Part shown: in pieces, positions 49,189 to 58,782 of the stretch | How the letters are laid out: each line of letters starts with the position of its first letter | Position numbering within the stretch: the stretch's first letter is position 1 | DNA from: Olsenella sp. An188 | GTDB lineage: Bacteria; Actinomycetota; Coriobacteriia; Coriobacteriales; Atopobiaceae | Length of the DNA: 64,000 bases | Direction of reading: 5' to 3' | Assembly (NCBI RefSeq): GCF_002160255.1 | Contig: NZ_NFKF01000001.1 | Location: 186,001 to 250,000, forward strand | The notes under the pieces: model-generated | The model's input: the letters and a program-made list of their open reading frames with translations, nothing else | Database searches by the model: none | What the model was told of the DNA's origin: nothing | Translations under genes and position numbers: made by a program

Positions 49189-50649
49189 ATGCCCAGCCAC
49201 ATGACAAGCAAGCCCGGCACCTCCGCGCCCAAGCGGGGGCGCAGACGCAGGCTCTGGATCGTGCCCGTCGTCCTCGTGGTGCTTCTCGCCGCGGCGTACC
49301 TGGGAGGCGTGGCGGCGTTCAACGTCGTCTTCATGCCCGGCACCACCCTTGACGGCACCGACGTCTCGCTGCGCCCCGTCTCCGAGGTCGCGGCCGAGAA
49401 GGGCGCGTCGCTCGACGGGCTCGAGACTCACGTCACCGGAGACGGCCTCGACGTTTTGGTGCGCGCCTCGGACATCGACCTCACCTGCGACGGCGAGGCC
49501 TACGCGCGCTCCGCCCTCGCGCAGGTGAACGCCTGGGCGTGGCCCTACGAGATCTTCCAGACGCGACAGCCGAGCGCCGAGGCGGGGGCCACGTTCGACC
49601 GCGACAAGCTCGTCGCGCTCATCCAGCCCACGATCGACGAGAGCGCCGCGCTCGCCGCCGAGCAGGGCGGGTCGGGCATCTCCTACAACGCCGAGTCCGG
49701 CGCGTTCGAGCTCAACGAGGGCACCGTCGCCCGCCACATCAACGTCGACTCCGTCGTGGACGTCCTCGAGCAGGCGTTCTCCGAGCGCAGGGACGAGGTC
49801 GTCATCGGCGAGGAGTGCCTCGACGTGGGCGACTCGCTCACCACCGCGCTCGACACCGCCAACTCCTACCTCGCCGCAACGCTCACCCTCAACCTGGGCG
49901 GCTCCCACGCCTACGACGTCACCGCCGAGAAGATCGCGGGCTGGGTCGTGATAGCCGACGACCTGAGCGTCTCGCTCGACACGGCCGCCATCGACGAGTG
50001 GGGCCACGGGGAGCTCTCCGACAAGCTCGACACCGTGGGAACCGAGCGCACCTACACCCGCCCCGACGGGAAGGCCTGCACCGTGAACGACGGCGCCGCG
50101 GCCTTCGGTCGCAGCACCTACGGCTGGATCATCGACGGCGGCGCGACGGCCGAGCAGGTCGCCGCCGCCATCCAGGCCGGCCAGCCCGCCACCATCGAGA
50201 TCCCCACCCTCCAGACGGCCGCCGCCGTGGCCGACGGCGGGGCGGACTGGGGGACGCGCTGGATCGACGTGGACATCTCCGAGCAGCAGGCCTACCTCTA
50301 CGACAACGGCGAGCTCCTCTGGAGCGCCCCGATCACGACGGGCCAGCCCAACCTCGGCAACGACACGCCGAGCGGCGTGTGGTACATCAACAACATGCAG
50401 TCGGGAGACATCAACCTCCGCGGGCCCGAGACCGAGGACGGGACCCTCGAGTGGGACAGCCACGTGCAGTTCTGGCTCCCGTTCGTGGGCAACATCGTGG
50501 GCTTCCACAACGCCCCCTGGCAGTCCGTCTACGGCGGGCAGATCTACCTCTGGAACGGCAGCCACGGCTGCGTGCGCATGAGCTACGACGACGCTCAGGC
50601 CCTCTACGCCGTGGCCAAGGTCGGCGACGCGGTGGTCGTGCACAGCTAG
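49189..50649 (+). CDS. membrane-anchored L,D-transpeptidase (YkuD) with peptidoglycan-binding region
   Basis: 486 residues from ATG 49189 behind GAGGTAA. A basic N-terminus (KRGRRRRLW) and one span (about 24-46) anchor it. The middle has two repeats of a VanW-neighbour or PG-binding-4-like fold (each with an ...TFDRDKL / GRSTYGWIIDGG type turn). The YkuD domain (about 360-486) carries the active-site pattern GFHNAPW ... GSHGCVRMS with the catalytic Cys. It forms 3-3 cross-links or attaches proteins to peptidoglycan. A TTGTCA hexamer upstream (49084-49089) may be part of its promoter. Confidence 0.9.
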   Translation: MPSHMTSKPGTSAPKRGRRRRLWIVPVVLVVLLAAAYLGGVAAFNVVFMPGTTLDGTDVSLRPVSEVAAEKGASLDGLETHVTGDGLDVLVRASDIDLTCDGEAYARSALAQVNAWAWPYEIFQTRQPSAEAGATFDRDKLVALIQPTIDESAALAAEQGGSGISYNAESGAFELNEGTVARHINVDSVVDVLEQAFSERRDEVVIGEECLDVGDSLTTALDTANSYLAATLTLNLGGSHAYDVTAEKIAGWVVIADDLSVSLDTAAIDEWGHGELSDKLDTVGTERTYTRPDGKACTVNDGAAAFGRSTYGWIIDGGATAEQVAAAIQAGQPATIEIPTLQTAAAVADGGADWGTRWIDVDISEQQAYLYDNGELLWSAPITTGQPNLGNDTPSGVWYINNMQSGDINLRGPETEDGTLEWDSHVQFWLPFVGNIVGFHNAPWQSVYGGQIYLWNGSHGCVRMSYDDAQALYAVAKVGDAVVVHS

Positions 50650-50654
50650 CGCGT

Positions 50655-50688
50655 GGCGGTCGGGACAGCCTGCCCTGTCCCGACCGCC
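50655..50688. terminator. bidirectional hairpin between the L,D-transpeptidase gene and ffh
   Basis: GGCGGTCGGGACA and its exact complement form a 13-bp stem with an 8-base loop between two convergent stops. T tracts are missing on both sides. Confidence 0.75.
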
Positions 50689-50700
50689 ATACGGACCCCC

Positions 50701-52083
50701 CTAGAAGGGGAAGCCCCCGCGCCCGCCGCCCATGCCGCGCATCATCTGCTGCATGGCGCGACGGCCCTTCTTGCCGCCGCCCTGGGCGGCGAGGCCGCGC
50801 ATCTTGCCCATCATCTTGTTCATCTCGTCCCACTGCCTGATGAGCTGGTTGAGCTCCTGGACGGAGCGCCCCGAGCCGGCCGCGATGCGCTTGCGGCGCT
50901 GGCCGTTGATGATCTTGGGCCGCGCACGCTCCTCCTTGGTCATCGAGCGAATCATCGCCTCGATGCGCGTGAGCTGGGTGTCATCCATGGCACCGGCGGG
51001 GATCTGGCCCATCGCGCGCTCCATGCCAGGAAGCATACCCATGATCTTCTGAAGGCCGCCCATCTTGCGGATCTGCTGCATCTGGGCGAGAAGGTCGTCC
51101 ATGGTGAAGCCCTCGCGCAGCATCCGCTCCGCGTCGGCCATCTGCTGCTCGTCGGCGACCTTCTGCGCCTGCTCGATGATGCCGACCACGTCGCCCATGC
51201 CCAGGATGCGCTTGGCCATGCGGTCGGGGTGGAAGACCTCGAGCGAGTCGGGCTTCTCGCCCATCGAGACGAACTTGATCGGCTTGCCGGTGACCTCGCG
51301 CACCGAGAGGGCGCCGCCGCCGCGGGCGTCGCCGTCGAGCTTCGACATGATGACGCCGTCGAAGTCCACGCGGTTTGCGAACTCCGTGACCACGTTGACG
51401 ATGTCCTGGCCCGTCATGGCGTCGACGACCATGAGGATCTGGTCGGGGCGGACGGCCTTCTTGATGGCCACGGCCTCCTGCATCATCTCCTCGTCGATCT
51501 GCAGGCGGCCGGCCGTGTCCACGATCACGATGTCGTTGAGGTGGTCGACGGCCTCGCGCACGGCCCCCTCGGCCACGGCCACGGCGTCACGCCCGTCGCC
51601 GCGGAAGACCGAGACGCCGATCTCGCCTCCGAGCGTGGCGAGCTGGTCGGCGGCTGCGGGGCGGTGCGTGTCGCAGGCCGCCAGCAGCGGGCTGTGGCCC
51701 TGCTGCTTGAGCAGGTAGGCGAGCTTGGCCGCGGCGGTCGTCTTGCCCGAGCCCTGCAGGCCCACGAGCATGATCACGTTGGGGGTGCGGTTCTGCGCGA
51801 GCGTGAGCTTGGAGTCGGTGGAGCCGAGAAGGACCGTGAGCTCGTCGAGGACGATCTTGACGACGTTCTGGGCGGGCGTGAGCGACCCGAGGACGTCCGC
51901 GCCGAGGCACTTCTCCTTGCAGCGCGCCACGAAGCTCTTGACGACGCGGTAGTTGACGTCCGCCTCGAGCAGCGCCATGCGGATCTCGCGCATGGCGACG
52001 TTGATGTCGTCCTCCGTGAGGCGGCCCTTGCCGCGCAGCTTGTCGAAGGTGTCCTGGAGGCGGTCGGAGAGCGAGTTGAACAT
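50701..52083 (-). CDS. ffh: signal recognition particle GTPase Ffh
   Basis: 460 residues from ATG 52081-52083, two bases after the ftsY stop. The N domain is followed by the G domain (GLQGSGKTTAAAKLA, DTAGRLQ, SKLDGDARGG) and a Met-rich M domain ending in MMRGMGGGRGGFPF that binds SRP RNA and signal peptides. It targets membrane proteins to the translocon together with FtsY encoded just upstream. No SRP RNA gene was found in this window. Confidence 0.97.
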   Translation of the reverse strand: MFNSLSDRLQDTFDKLRGKGRLTEDDINVAMREIRMALLEADVNYRVVKSFVARCKEKCLGADVLGSLTPAQNVVKIVLDELTVLLGSTDSKLTLAQNRTPNVIMLVGLQGSGKTTAAAKLAYLLKQQGHSPLLAACDTHRPAAADQLATLGGEIGVSVFRGDGRDAVAVAEGAVREAVDHLNDIVIVDTAGRLQIDEEMMQEAVAIKKAVRPDQILMVVDAMTGQDIVNVVTEFANRVDFDGVIMSKLDGDARGGGALSVREVTGKPIKFVSMGEKPDSLEVFHPDRMAKRILGMGDVVGIIEQAQKVADEQQMADAERMLREGFTMDDLLAQMQQIRKMGGLQKIMGMLPGMERAMGQIPAGAMDDTQLTRIEAMIRSMTKEERARPKIINGQRRKRIAAGSGRSVQELNQLIRQWDEMNKMMGKMRGLAAQGGGKKGRRAMQQMMRGMGGGRGGFPF

Positions 52084-52085
52084 GG

Positions 52086-52985
52086 TCACATCCCTTCGCC
52101 CACGAGCGCGCTCGTGAACTCGAGCGCGTCGAAGGTCTGGAGGTCGTCGAGGGTCTCGCCCACGCCGATGCGGTAGATGGGCAGGCCCAGCTGGCTGGAT
52201 ATGGCAAGCGCGATGCCGCCCTTGGCGGTGCCGTCGAGCTTGGTCACGATGAGGCCGTCGAGCTCGAGCGCGTCGTTGAACTCGCGCGCCTGGTTGAGCC
52301 CGTTCTGGCCGGTGGTCGCGTCGATGACGAGGACGACCGAGACGGGCAGCTTCGAGCGCCTGCGGGTGACGCTCACCACCTTCGCGAGCTCGCGCATGAG
52401 GTCGGAGGAGGTGTGCAGGCGGCCCGCCGTGTCGATGAGCACGAGCCTGGCGTCGCGCCGCTCGGCCTCCTCGACCACGTCGTAGCAGACGCTCGCCGGG
52501 TCCGCGCCGCGCTCGCGCGTGATCACGTCGACCCCGGCGCGCTCCCCCCAGACCTCGAGCTGCTCGATGGCCGCGGCTCGGAAGGTGTCCGCGCCGCCGA
52601 TGACGCACGAGACCCCGTCCTCGCGGGCGCGTCCGGCGAGCTTGCCCACCGTCGTCGTCTTGCCCGCCCCGTTGATGCCCACGAACAGCACGCAGCTCGG
52701 GAGGTCGCTGAAGGGGTCGCGCGACGCCGTCGGGAACTCCTCGGCGAGCCGGCGCGCGAGCGCGCCCTTGAGCTGCTCGGCGCGCGTCAGGTTCTCGCGG
52801 GCGGCCTGCTCGCGCAGGTCGTCGGTCACGCGCATGGCGACCTCGGCGCCCATGTCGCCCATCACGAGCGTGTCCTCGAGGTCCTCCCAGAAGTCCTCGT
52901 CGACCTCGCCGCCCATGTAGAAGATCTCGTTGATGGCCTCGCGCGAGCGCTTGAGGCCCGCCTTCAGGCTGTCGAGAAGGCCCAT
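52086..52985 (-). CDS. ftsY: signal recognition particle receptor FtsY
   Basis: 299 residues: a short N-terminal helix (MGLLDSLKAGLKRSRE) and the NG GTPase core with GINGAGKTTTVGKLA, DTAGRLHT and TKLDGTAKGG. The acidic A domain found in many FtsY proteins is absent, so membrane contact must rely on the N-terminal helix. The ATG follows directly on the smc stop (TAGATG). Confidence 0.96.
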   Translation of the reverse strand: MGLLDSLKAGLKRSREAINEIFYMGGEVDEDFWEDLEDTLVMGDMGAEVAMRVTDDLREQAARENLTRAEQLKGALARRLAEEFPTASRDPFSDLPSCVLFVGINGAGKTTTVGKLAGRAREDGVSCVIGGADTFRAAAIEQLEVWGERAGVDVITRERGADPASVCYDVVEEAERRDARLVLIDTAGRLHTSSDLMRELAKVVSVTRRRSKLPVSVVLVIDATTGQNGLNQAREFNDALELDGLIVTKLDGTAKGGIALAISSQLGLPIYRIGVGETLDDLQTFDALEFTSALVGEGM

Positions 52986-55900
52986 CTATGCATCAACCAC
53001 CTTTCCTGTGGCACGGTCAAGGCGCTGGGAGACGACGCGGCTCACGCCGTCGGCCTGCATCGAGACGCCGTAGAGCACGTCCGCCTGCTCCATCGTGCGG
53101 CGCTGGTGCGAGATCACGATGAGCTGGGTGGTCTCCTTGAGCTGCTCGATGGCGTCGAGGAGCTTGGAGAGGTTGGAGTCGTCGAGCGCCGCCTCGACCT
53201 CGTCGAACACGTAGAACGGCACGGTTCGCACCTTGTAGACGGCAAAGAGCAGCGCGAGCGCGGTGAGCGACTTCTCGCCGCCGCTCATGAGCATCATCTT
53301 GGAGATGCGCTTGCCCCTCGGCTGCGCCACGATCTCTATGCCGGTGTCCGCGGGGTTGTCCGGGTCGGTCATCTCGATGTGGGCGCGCCCGCCCGGGAAC
53401 AGCAGCGAGAAGATCTCCGAGAAGTTCCTGTTCACCTTGTCGAAGACGGTGAGGAAGCGGTTGCGCATCTTCCGGTCGATGGCGGCCGTGATCTTCCTCA
53501 GCGAGGCGCGGGCGCCCTCGAGGTCGGCGACCTGCTCGTCGATGTAGTCCGCGCGCTCCTTCAGGCGCAGGTACTCGTCCATCGCGACGGCGTTCACCGG
53601 GCCGATCGACTCGATCTGGCGCCTCAGCTCGGCCACGCGCCGCTCTGCGGCGTCGCGGTCCTCGGGCTCGGGGATCTCGAGCGCCTCGTCGAGGACGGCG
53701 CCGGTGGCCACGATCGCGTTGATGGCGCCCTCGACCTGCACCTCGAGCCTGCCCAGGTCCACCTTGACCTCGGAGGCGGCGGCGCGGGCGCGCTCGAGCT
53801 CCTCCGAGGCCTCGCTCACGGCCTTGCGGGCGTCGCCGATCGTGCGCTTGAGCGAGTCGGAGTCCGCCTCGGCGAGCGAGGCGCGGTCCTTGAGGCGGGC
53901 GGCCCACTCGAGGGCGCGCGAGCGGATGGCGTCGTAGCGGTCGTGCAGCGGGTCCACGCGCAGGCGCACGACCTCGAGGGCTCGCGAGCCGCGCTCGGTG
54001 GCCACGATGCGGTCGTCGAGCTCCCGCACGCGGCGCTCGAGCTCGGAGGCGCGCGTCTCGAGGTTGGCGCGGCGCTCGCTCGCCATGGCGAGCTCGAGGC
54101 GTGCGTCGGAGAGCTCGCGGCTCGCCTTCCCCTGCGCCGCGACCGCCTCCTGGTGCGCGTCGCTCTTCTCGGAGAGCTCGGTGGCGAGGGCGTCGGCGCG
54201 CTCTCGGGCCGCGCGCGCGGCGGCGCGGTGGTCCTCGATCTGCTCGCGGGCGGCGGCCGCACGCTCGGCGGACGCCTCGCGACGCTTGGTCACCTGGGCA
54301 CGCTCCGAGCTCGCGGCGGCGAGCTGGGCCTCGAGGCGGCCGCGCTCCGACTGCGCGGAGGAGAGCTCGGCGGAGAGCCGGGCCACCTCGCCCTTGGCGG
54401 AGGCCGCCTCGTCGCGGGCGGAGGCGAGGGCCTCCTCGGCGCGCGCGGCCTCGTCGATCGCGGAGGCGAGGGCCTCCTCGAGCGCCTGCATCCCCTCGGA
54501 GAGGGCCCTGATGCGGCGCTTCCTCTCGAGCGCGCCGGCCTCGTTGGAGGGCGCCGTTCCCACGTGCACCCTTCCGTCGGGGAGCACGGCCACGCCGTCC
54601 TCGGTCACGAACGTGAGCGCTGGCCATCCCTCGTGGGCGCGAAGCGCGTCCGCCGCGCCGCGCACGAGGCGCACGTCGCCCAGAAGCGCCCCGAGCAGGT
54701 CGCGCGCGTCGTCTGCCACCCTGAGGCGGTCGACGAGCGCCGTCCCCGGCGCCCCCTGCGCACCCGCGGCCACGCGGGCCGCGCGGCGCGACACGATCGT
54801 CGCCCTGCCGCCCGCGTCCGCGAGCTCGAGGGCGCGCGCGGCCACGCCGGCGGCGGCGTCGGCGTCGGCCACGACGAGGGCGGCGAGGTCGTCGCCGAGC
54901 AGCTGCTCGACGAGGGCCTCGATCGCGGGGTCCGCGTCGATGAGGTCGGCGAGGCGGCACTCCACGCGCTCGCCCTCCCCCTCGGCGAGGGCCGCCACGA
55001 GCGGGCTCGACTTTTCCACGTCCGCGTCGACGGAGCGCAGCGCGTCCAGGGTGGCGCTCGCCGAGGAGAGCCTGAGGCGCGCCTCGGACTCCGCCTCCCG
55101 GGCCGAGGTGAGCTCCGCGGTGCTGCGGTTGATCGAGGCGGCTATCTCGTCGGCACGGGAGCGGGCGCCGACGAGCTCCTCCTCGAGGCGCTCGGCGCGC
55201 TCGGTGCGCTCCGCGACGGCCTCCTCGGTCGTGCGGATGGACTCGTCGAGCTGCTCGAGGCGCGAGGCGAACATCTGGTCCTCGACCTCGGCGTTGCCGA
55301 TCTGGTCCTCGAGCTTGGCGTAGGCGAGCGTCTCGCGGTCCGCCTCGGAGCGCGCGGCCCGCTCCGCCGAGCTCACGCGCGAGAGCTCGGCGTCGAGGGC
55401 GCGCCGGTTTGCGACAGCGGCGTGCGACGCGCGCGAGAGCTCCTCGACGCTCTCCCTGAGGTCCGCCTCGCGCACGCGCACGTCGGAGAGGTCCCCGGCG
55501 AGGCGCTCGTGCTCCCCCGCCGCGTCGGCGCGCTGCTTCTCCATCGCGGAGAGCTGCATGCGCATGTCCGAGAGCCGCGAGACCATGTTCTTGCCCTTCT
55601 CCTCGAGAAGGCGCATGTCGGAGTCCATGCGCCCGAGGAGGTCCTGCATGCGGCGGCGCTGCTCGCCGAGGTCGCCCACGAAGAGGCCCTTCTGCTCGAG
55701 CAGCGACTGGAGCTTCTCGAGCTCGCGGCTCTTCTCGCCGTGGCGGTACTGGGCGAGCTCGATCGCGGCGTCCGCCTCGCGGCCCCGGTCGGAGAGGCGG
55801 CTGTAGCTCTGCTGGAGCCTGCGCAGGTCGTCGACGGCGAGCTGGACCTCGAGCCCCTTGAGCTCCTCCTCGAGCGCGCGGGCGCGCTGGGCCTTGTCGA

Positions 55901-56525
55901 CCTGCCGCTCGAGCGGACGGAGCTGGCGGGCGAGCTCGCGCGAGAGGACCTTCGCGCGGGCGAGGTTCTCGTCCATCGAGGCGAGCTTGCGCTGGCTGCG
56001 CTCCTTGCGGCGACGGTGCTTGGAGATGTCGGCCGCCTCCTCGATGAGCGCACGGCGCTCCTCGGGCCGGCTCGAGAGGATCGAGTCGAGCTTGCCCTGG
56101 GAGATGATCGAGTGGGTGTCCTTGCCGAGGCCCGAGTCGTGCAGGATGTCCTGCACGTCCATGAGGCGGCTCGGGGCGCCGTTGATGAGGTACTCCGACT
56201 CGCCGGAGCGGTACATCCGGCGCGTGATGCCGACCTCGGCGAAGTCGATGGGCAGGGTGTGGTCGGAGTTGTCGAGCACGAGCGTGACCTCGGCCACGCC
56301 CACGGCCCCGCGCGCGGAGGACCCCGAGAAGATGACGTCCTCCATCGCCTGGCCGCGCAGCTGCTTGGCGCTCTGCTCGCCGAGCACCCACAGGATGGCG
56401 TCGGAGACGTTTGACTTGCCCGAGCCGTTGGGGCCCACCACCACCGTGAGGCCGGGGTCGAAGGCCATCTGCGTGCGGTCGGCGAACGACTTGAATCCCT
56501 TGAGTGTGAGCGACTTGAGGTACAA
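52986..56525 (-). CDS. smc: chromosome segregation protein SMC
   Basis: 1179 residues. The N-terminal Walker A is VGPNGSGKSN. Long coiled coils (about 170-500 and 680-1020) flank a hinge (about 515-640; DALRSVDADVEKSSPLVAAL onwards). The C-terminal ATPase half has LMSGGEKSLTALAL, VFDEVEAALDD and VISHQR. It is the condensin core for chromosome compaction. The start is TTG 56523-56525 behind AAGGAG. It follows rnc by 18 bases. ScpA/ScpB are not in this window. Confidence 0.97.
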   Translation of the reverse strand: MYLKSLTLKGFKSFADRTQMAFDPGLTVVVGPNGSGKSNVSDAILWVLGEQSAKQLRGQAMEDVIFSGSSARGAVGVAEVTLVLDNSDHTLPIDFAEVGITRRMYRSGESEYLINGAPSRLMDVQDILHDSGLGKDTHSIISQGKLDSILSSRPEERRALIEEAADISKHRRRKERSQRKLASMDENLARAKVLSRELARQLRPLERQVDKAQRARALEEELKGLEVQLAVDDLRRLQQSYSRLSDRGREADAAIELAQYRHGEKSRELEKLQSLLEQKGLFVGDLGEQRRRMQDLLGRMDSDMRLLEEKGKNMVSRLSDMRMQLSAMEKQRADAAGEHERLAGDLSDVRVREADLRESVEELSRASHAAVANRRALDAELSRVSSAERAARSEADRETLAYAKLEDQIGNAEVEDQMFASRLEQLDESIRTTEEAVAERTERAERLEEELVGARSRADEIAASINRSTAELTSAREAESEARLRLSSASATLDALRSVDADVEKSSPLVAALAEGEGERVECRLADLIDADPAIEALVEQLLGDDLAALVVADADAAAGVAARALELADAGGRATIVSRRAARVAAGAQGAPGTALVDRLRVADDARDLLGALLGDVRLVRGAADALRAHEGWPALTFVTEDGVAVLPDGRVHVGTAPSNEAGALERKRRIRALSEGMQALEEALASAIDEAARAEEALASARDEAASAKGEVARLSAELSSAQSERGRLEAQLAAASSERAQVTKRREASAERAAAAREQIEDHRAAARAARERADALATELSEKSDAHQEAVAAQGKASRELSDARLELAMASERRANLETRASELERRVRELDDRIVATERGSRALEVVRLRVDPLHDRYDAIRSRALEWAARLKDRASLAEADSDSLKRTIGDARKAVSEASEELERARAAASEVKVDLGRLEVQVEGAINAIVATGAVLDEALEIPEPEDRDAAERRVAELRRQIESIGPVNAVAMDEYLRLKERADYIDEQVADLEGARASLRKITAAIDRKMRNRFLTVFDKVNRNFSEIFSLLFPGGRAHIEMTDPDNPADTGIEIVAQPRGKRISKMMLMSGGEKSLTALALLFAVYKVRTVPFYVFDEVEAALDDSNLSKLLDAIEQLKETTQLIVISHQRRTMEQADVLYGVSMQADGVSRVVSQRLDRATGKVVDA

Positions 56526-56543
56526 GGCGCGTCTCCTTGGCGT

Positions 56544-57266
56544 CTAGTTGGTGGTCCCGGCGCCCTCGAAGTCGCCCGTCTCGGCGTAGCCGAGCCGAAC
56601 GAGCGCGTCGACGGCGGCGGCGCTCTCGGAGGACTTCTTTGAAGACCCCGACCCGCGGCCGATGCGGCGCCCCTCGACCAGCACCACCGAGGTGAAGGTG
56701 GGGTCGTGCGCGGGCCCCTCCTCGGAGACGAGCTTGTACTCGGGGCCGCAGCGCATCTCGCGCTGCGTGACCTCCTGGAGGCGCGACTTGGGGCTGATGG
56801 GCTTTCTCGCGAGCGCCGGGGAGACCTCGGGGCCGAGCGTGGCCATCACGAAGGCGTGGGTCACGTCGTAGCCGGCGTCGAGGTACAGCGCGCCCACGAG
56901 CGCCTCGTAGACGTTCTCGAGGGCCGAGTGCATGCCGCGCGCCCCCGTGCCGAGCTCGGACTCCCCCATCAGGATGAGGGGGCCCACGCCGAGGCGCTCG
57001 GCCACGCTCGAGAGCATCTTTCCCGAGACGAGGCTGATCTTGGCCTGCGTAAGCTCGCCCTCGTCCATGTCGGGGAAGCGCGCGAAGAGGTCGCGCGCCA
57101 CGATGGCGCCCAGGATGGAGTCCCCGAGGAACTCCAGGCGCTCGTAGGACGCGCTGACCCCCCGCCCCTCGGCGGCCGAGGGATGCGTGAGCGCGGAGAC
57201 GATGAGCTCGCGCCTCTCAAAGTGGTGGCCGCAGATCCTCTCGGCCTCGGCCACCCGATCGTGCAT
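56544..57266 (-). CDS. rnc: ribonuclease III
   Basis: 240 residues from MHDRVAEAERI; the frame extends further upstream, but only into acpP. The RNase III signature is YERLEFLGDSILG with the downstream ENVYEALVGALYLDAG. The C-terminal dsRNA-binding domain starts near SPKSRLQEVTQ and ends with GSSKKSSESAAAVDALVRLG. It processes rRNA and other double-stranded RNA. It lies between acpP and smc, a very common order. Some uncertainty remains over the exact start. Confidence 0.93.
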   Translation of the reverse strand: MHDRVAEAERICGHHFERRELIVSALTHPSAAEGRGVSASYERLEFLGDSILGAIVARDLFARFPDMDEGELTQAKISLVSGKMLSSVAERLGVGPLILMGESELGTGARGMHSALENVYEALVGALYLDAGYDVTHAFVMATLGPEVSPALARKPISPKSRLQEVTQREMRCGPEYKLVSEEGPAHDPTFTSVVLVEGRRIGRGSGSSKKSSESAAAVDALVRLGYAETGDFEGAGTTN

Positions 57267-57288
57267 CTTCAACGAACGCGCCCCCAGC

Positions 57289-57528
57289 TTAGCGGGCGCC
57301 CGCGATGGCGTCGACCACCTGGCCGATCGTGGAGATCGAGGCGACGGCATCGTCGGCGAACGTCATGGAGAACTCGTCCTCGAGGGCGGTGACGAGCTCG
57401 AGCAGGTCGAACGAGTCGGCACCGAGCTCCTTCAGGTTGGTCTCCTCGTTGAGCTGGACGTCGGAGCCCAGGGAGAGGGTGTCGTCAACGACCTCGATGA
57501 CCTTGGCGAGAACTGCGTCGCGGTCCAT
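57289..57528 (-). CDS. acpP: acyl carrier protein
   Basis: 79 residues from MDRDAVLAKVIEVV behind AAGGAGG. The phosphopantetheine attachment serine is S39 in LGADSFDLLEL. It carries acyl chains in fatty-acid synthesis. It is 22 bases before the rnc start and downstream of plsX, the usual plsX-acpP-rnc cluster. Confidence 0.96.
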   Translation of the reverse strand: MDRDAVLAKVIEVVDDTLSLGSDVQLNEETNLKELGADSFDLLELVTALEDEFSMTFADDAVASISTIGQVVDAIAGAR

Positions 57529-57580
57529 GATTCCTCCTTGCGTGCGGGGGCGTGCCCCGTCTATCCTGACCATCCTTTTG

Positions 57581-57586
57581 ATTCTA
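57581..57586 (-). promoter_or_regulatory. -10 box candidate of acpP
   Basis: TAGAAT on the minus strand lies 52 bases before acpP, just after the plsX stop. There is no clear -35. A GGGGGC-GT-GCCCC-type hairpin lies in the leader. Confidence 0.4.
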
Positions 57587-57613
57587 CCCCTCCGGGAAGG
57601 CGGAGCGGGCGCG

Positions 57614-58603
57614 CTACTCCGATATCTCGCAGGCGTCCGCGATCCGCTCGACGAGGCGCGCCCTCACCGCCGCGGCGGCCGAGAGCGTGCCCCTGCGAAC
57701 GGCCTGCGCGCTCGTGGCGCCGTGCCCCTTCACCACCGGGGCGCGCAGGCCGAGCAGGACGGCGCCGCCGTACTCGTCGCCGGACATCTCGGCGGCCAGG
57801 GACTTGAGCGAGCCGGAGAGCAGGGCCATGCCGATCTTGTTGGTGAGCGACGCCTCCATCGCGGCCTTGAGGCGCCTGATCACGAACTTGCCGGTGCCCT
57901 CGATGGACTTGAGCGCGACGTTGCCGGTGAACCCGTCGGCCACGATCACGTCGAAGGTGCCGGCGAGCAGGTCGGTCCCCTCCGCGTTGCCTGCGAACCC
58001 GCAGTCCCCCGCCTCGAGGGCGGCATGGTAGGCGAGCGCCATCTCGGAGCCCTTCGTCTCCTCGGAGCCGTTGCACAGAAGCCCCACCCGCGGGCTCTCG
58101 ACGCCCAGGACCGCGCGGGAGTAGGCACGACCCATCTGCGCGAACTGGACCATCACGTCGGGCTTGACGTCGGCGTTGGCGCCCATGTCGAGAAAGACCG
58201 TGGGACGCCCCGAGATGCCCGGGAACGGCAGGCAGAGGGCCGGGCGCTTGACGCCCTTGATTCGGCCCACGCCGAAGGTCGCCGCGGTGAGCACCGCGCC
58301 GGTCGAGCCCGCGGAGAAGAGGCCGTCCGCCTCGCCCGCGCGCACGGCGGAGGCGGCGCGCACGATGCTCGCGTCCTTCTTCCTGCGCACGGCGTTGGCC
58401 GGGTGCTCGGACATCTCGATGACCTCGGTCGTCACGAGGGGGCGGGCCCGCTCGTGCGAGGCCGCGAAGGGCTCGACGACGTCGGCCGCCCCGGCCACGA
58501 GCACCTCCAGGTCGGCATCGTCGGCGAGCGCCGCGGCGACGCCCTCGAGAAGAACGGCGGGCTCCTTGTCCGCGCCCATGACGTCAACGCAGATCGTGGT
58601 CAT
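57614..58603 (-). CDS. plsX: phosphate acyltransferase PlsX
   Basis: 329 residues beginning MTTICVDVMGADKEP, the PlsX opening (DxMGGD-like). FSAGSTGAVLTAA, FLDMGANADVKPD and ADGFTGNVALK are family segments. It makes acyl-phosphate from acyl-ACP for phospholipid synthesis. It has its own promoter region and is separated from rpmF by a terminator and an inverted repeat. Confidence 0.95.
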   Translation of the reverse strand: MTTICVDVMGADKEPAVLLEGVAAALADDADLEVLVAGAADVVEPFAASHERARPLVTTEVIEMSEHPANAVRRKKDASIVRAASAVRAGEADGLFSAGSTGAVLTAATFGVGRIKGVKRPALCLPFPGISGRPTVFLDMGANADVKPDVMVQFAQMGRAYSRAVLGVESPRVGLLCNGSEETKGSEMALAYHAALEAGDCGFAGNAEGTDLLAGTFDVIVADGFTGNVALKSIEGTGKFVIRRLKAAMEASLTNKIGMALLSGSLKSLAAEMSGDEYGGAVLLGLRAPVVKGHGATSAQAVRRGTLSAAAAVRARLVERIADACEISE

Positions 58604-58649
58604 GCTTCCTCCTTAGCCGGCCGCTCGGGCCGTCGTGTCTGCCTCACCC

Positions 58650-58655
58650 ATTATG
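58650..58655 (-). promoter_or_regulatory. -10 box candidate of plsX
   Basis: CATAAT on the minus strand lies 46 bases before plsX. The GAGAAGGGCG of the left repeat arm (58668-58686) falls about 17 bases upstream, at the -35 position. Confidence 0.45.
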
Positions 58656-58667
58656 ACGCAAGGTGCA

Positions 58668-58764
58668 GCCCGACGCCCTTCTCGCCAGCACGCCCCAGCT
58701 CCTCGGCGGCGCACGCCGCTGCGAGGGGCCGTCGGAGGGCGCCGGGCGAGAAGGGCCGTCGGGC
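58668..58764. repeat. inverted repeat built on GGCGAGAAGGGC
   Basis: GCCCGACGCCCTTCTCGCC (58668-58686) faces GGCGAGAAGGGCCGTCGGGC (58745-58764), the same sequence inverted with one extra base. About 58 bases lie between, including a GGCGGCG...CGCCGC hairpin. It lies between the rpmF terminator and the plsX promoter. Confidence 0.8.
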
Positions 58765-58782
58765 CGCCCGGCCCCGGGGCAC

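Noticed and set aside
52413-56414. Long plus-strand open frame across smc and ftsY
   Set aside because: It is antisense to well-identified genes and made of repetitive Leu/Gly/Val/Glu residues, a by-product of high GC and third-base bias. Similar antisense frames over infB, leuS, ileS and nusA were also dropped.
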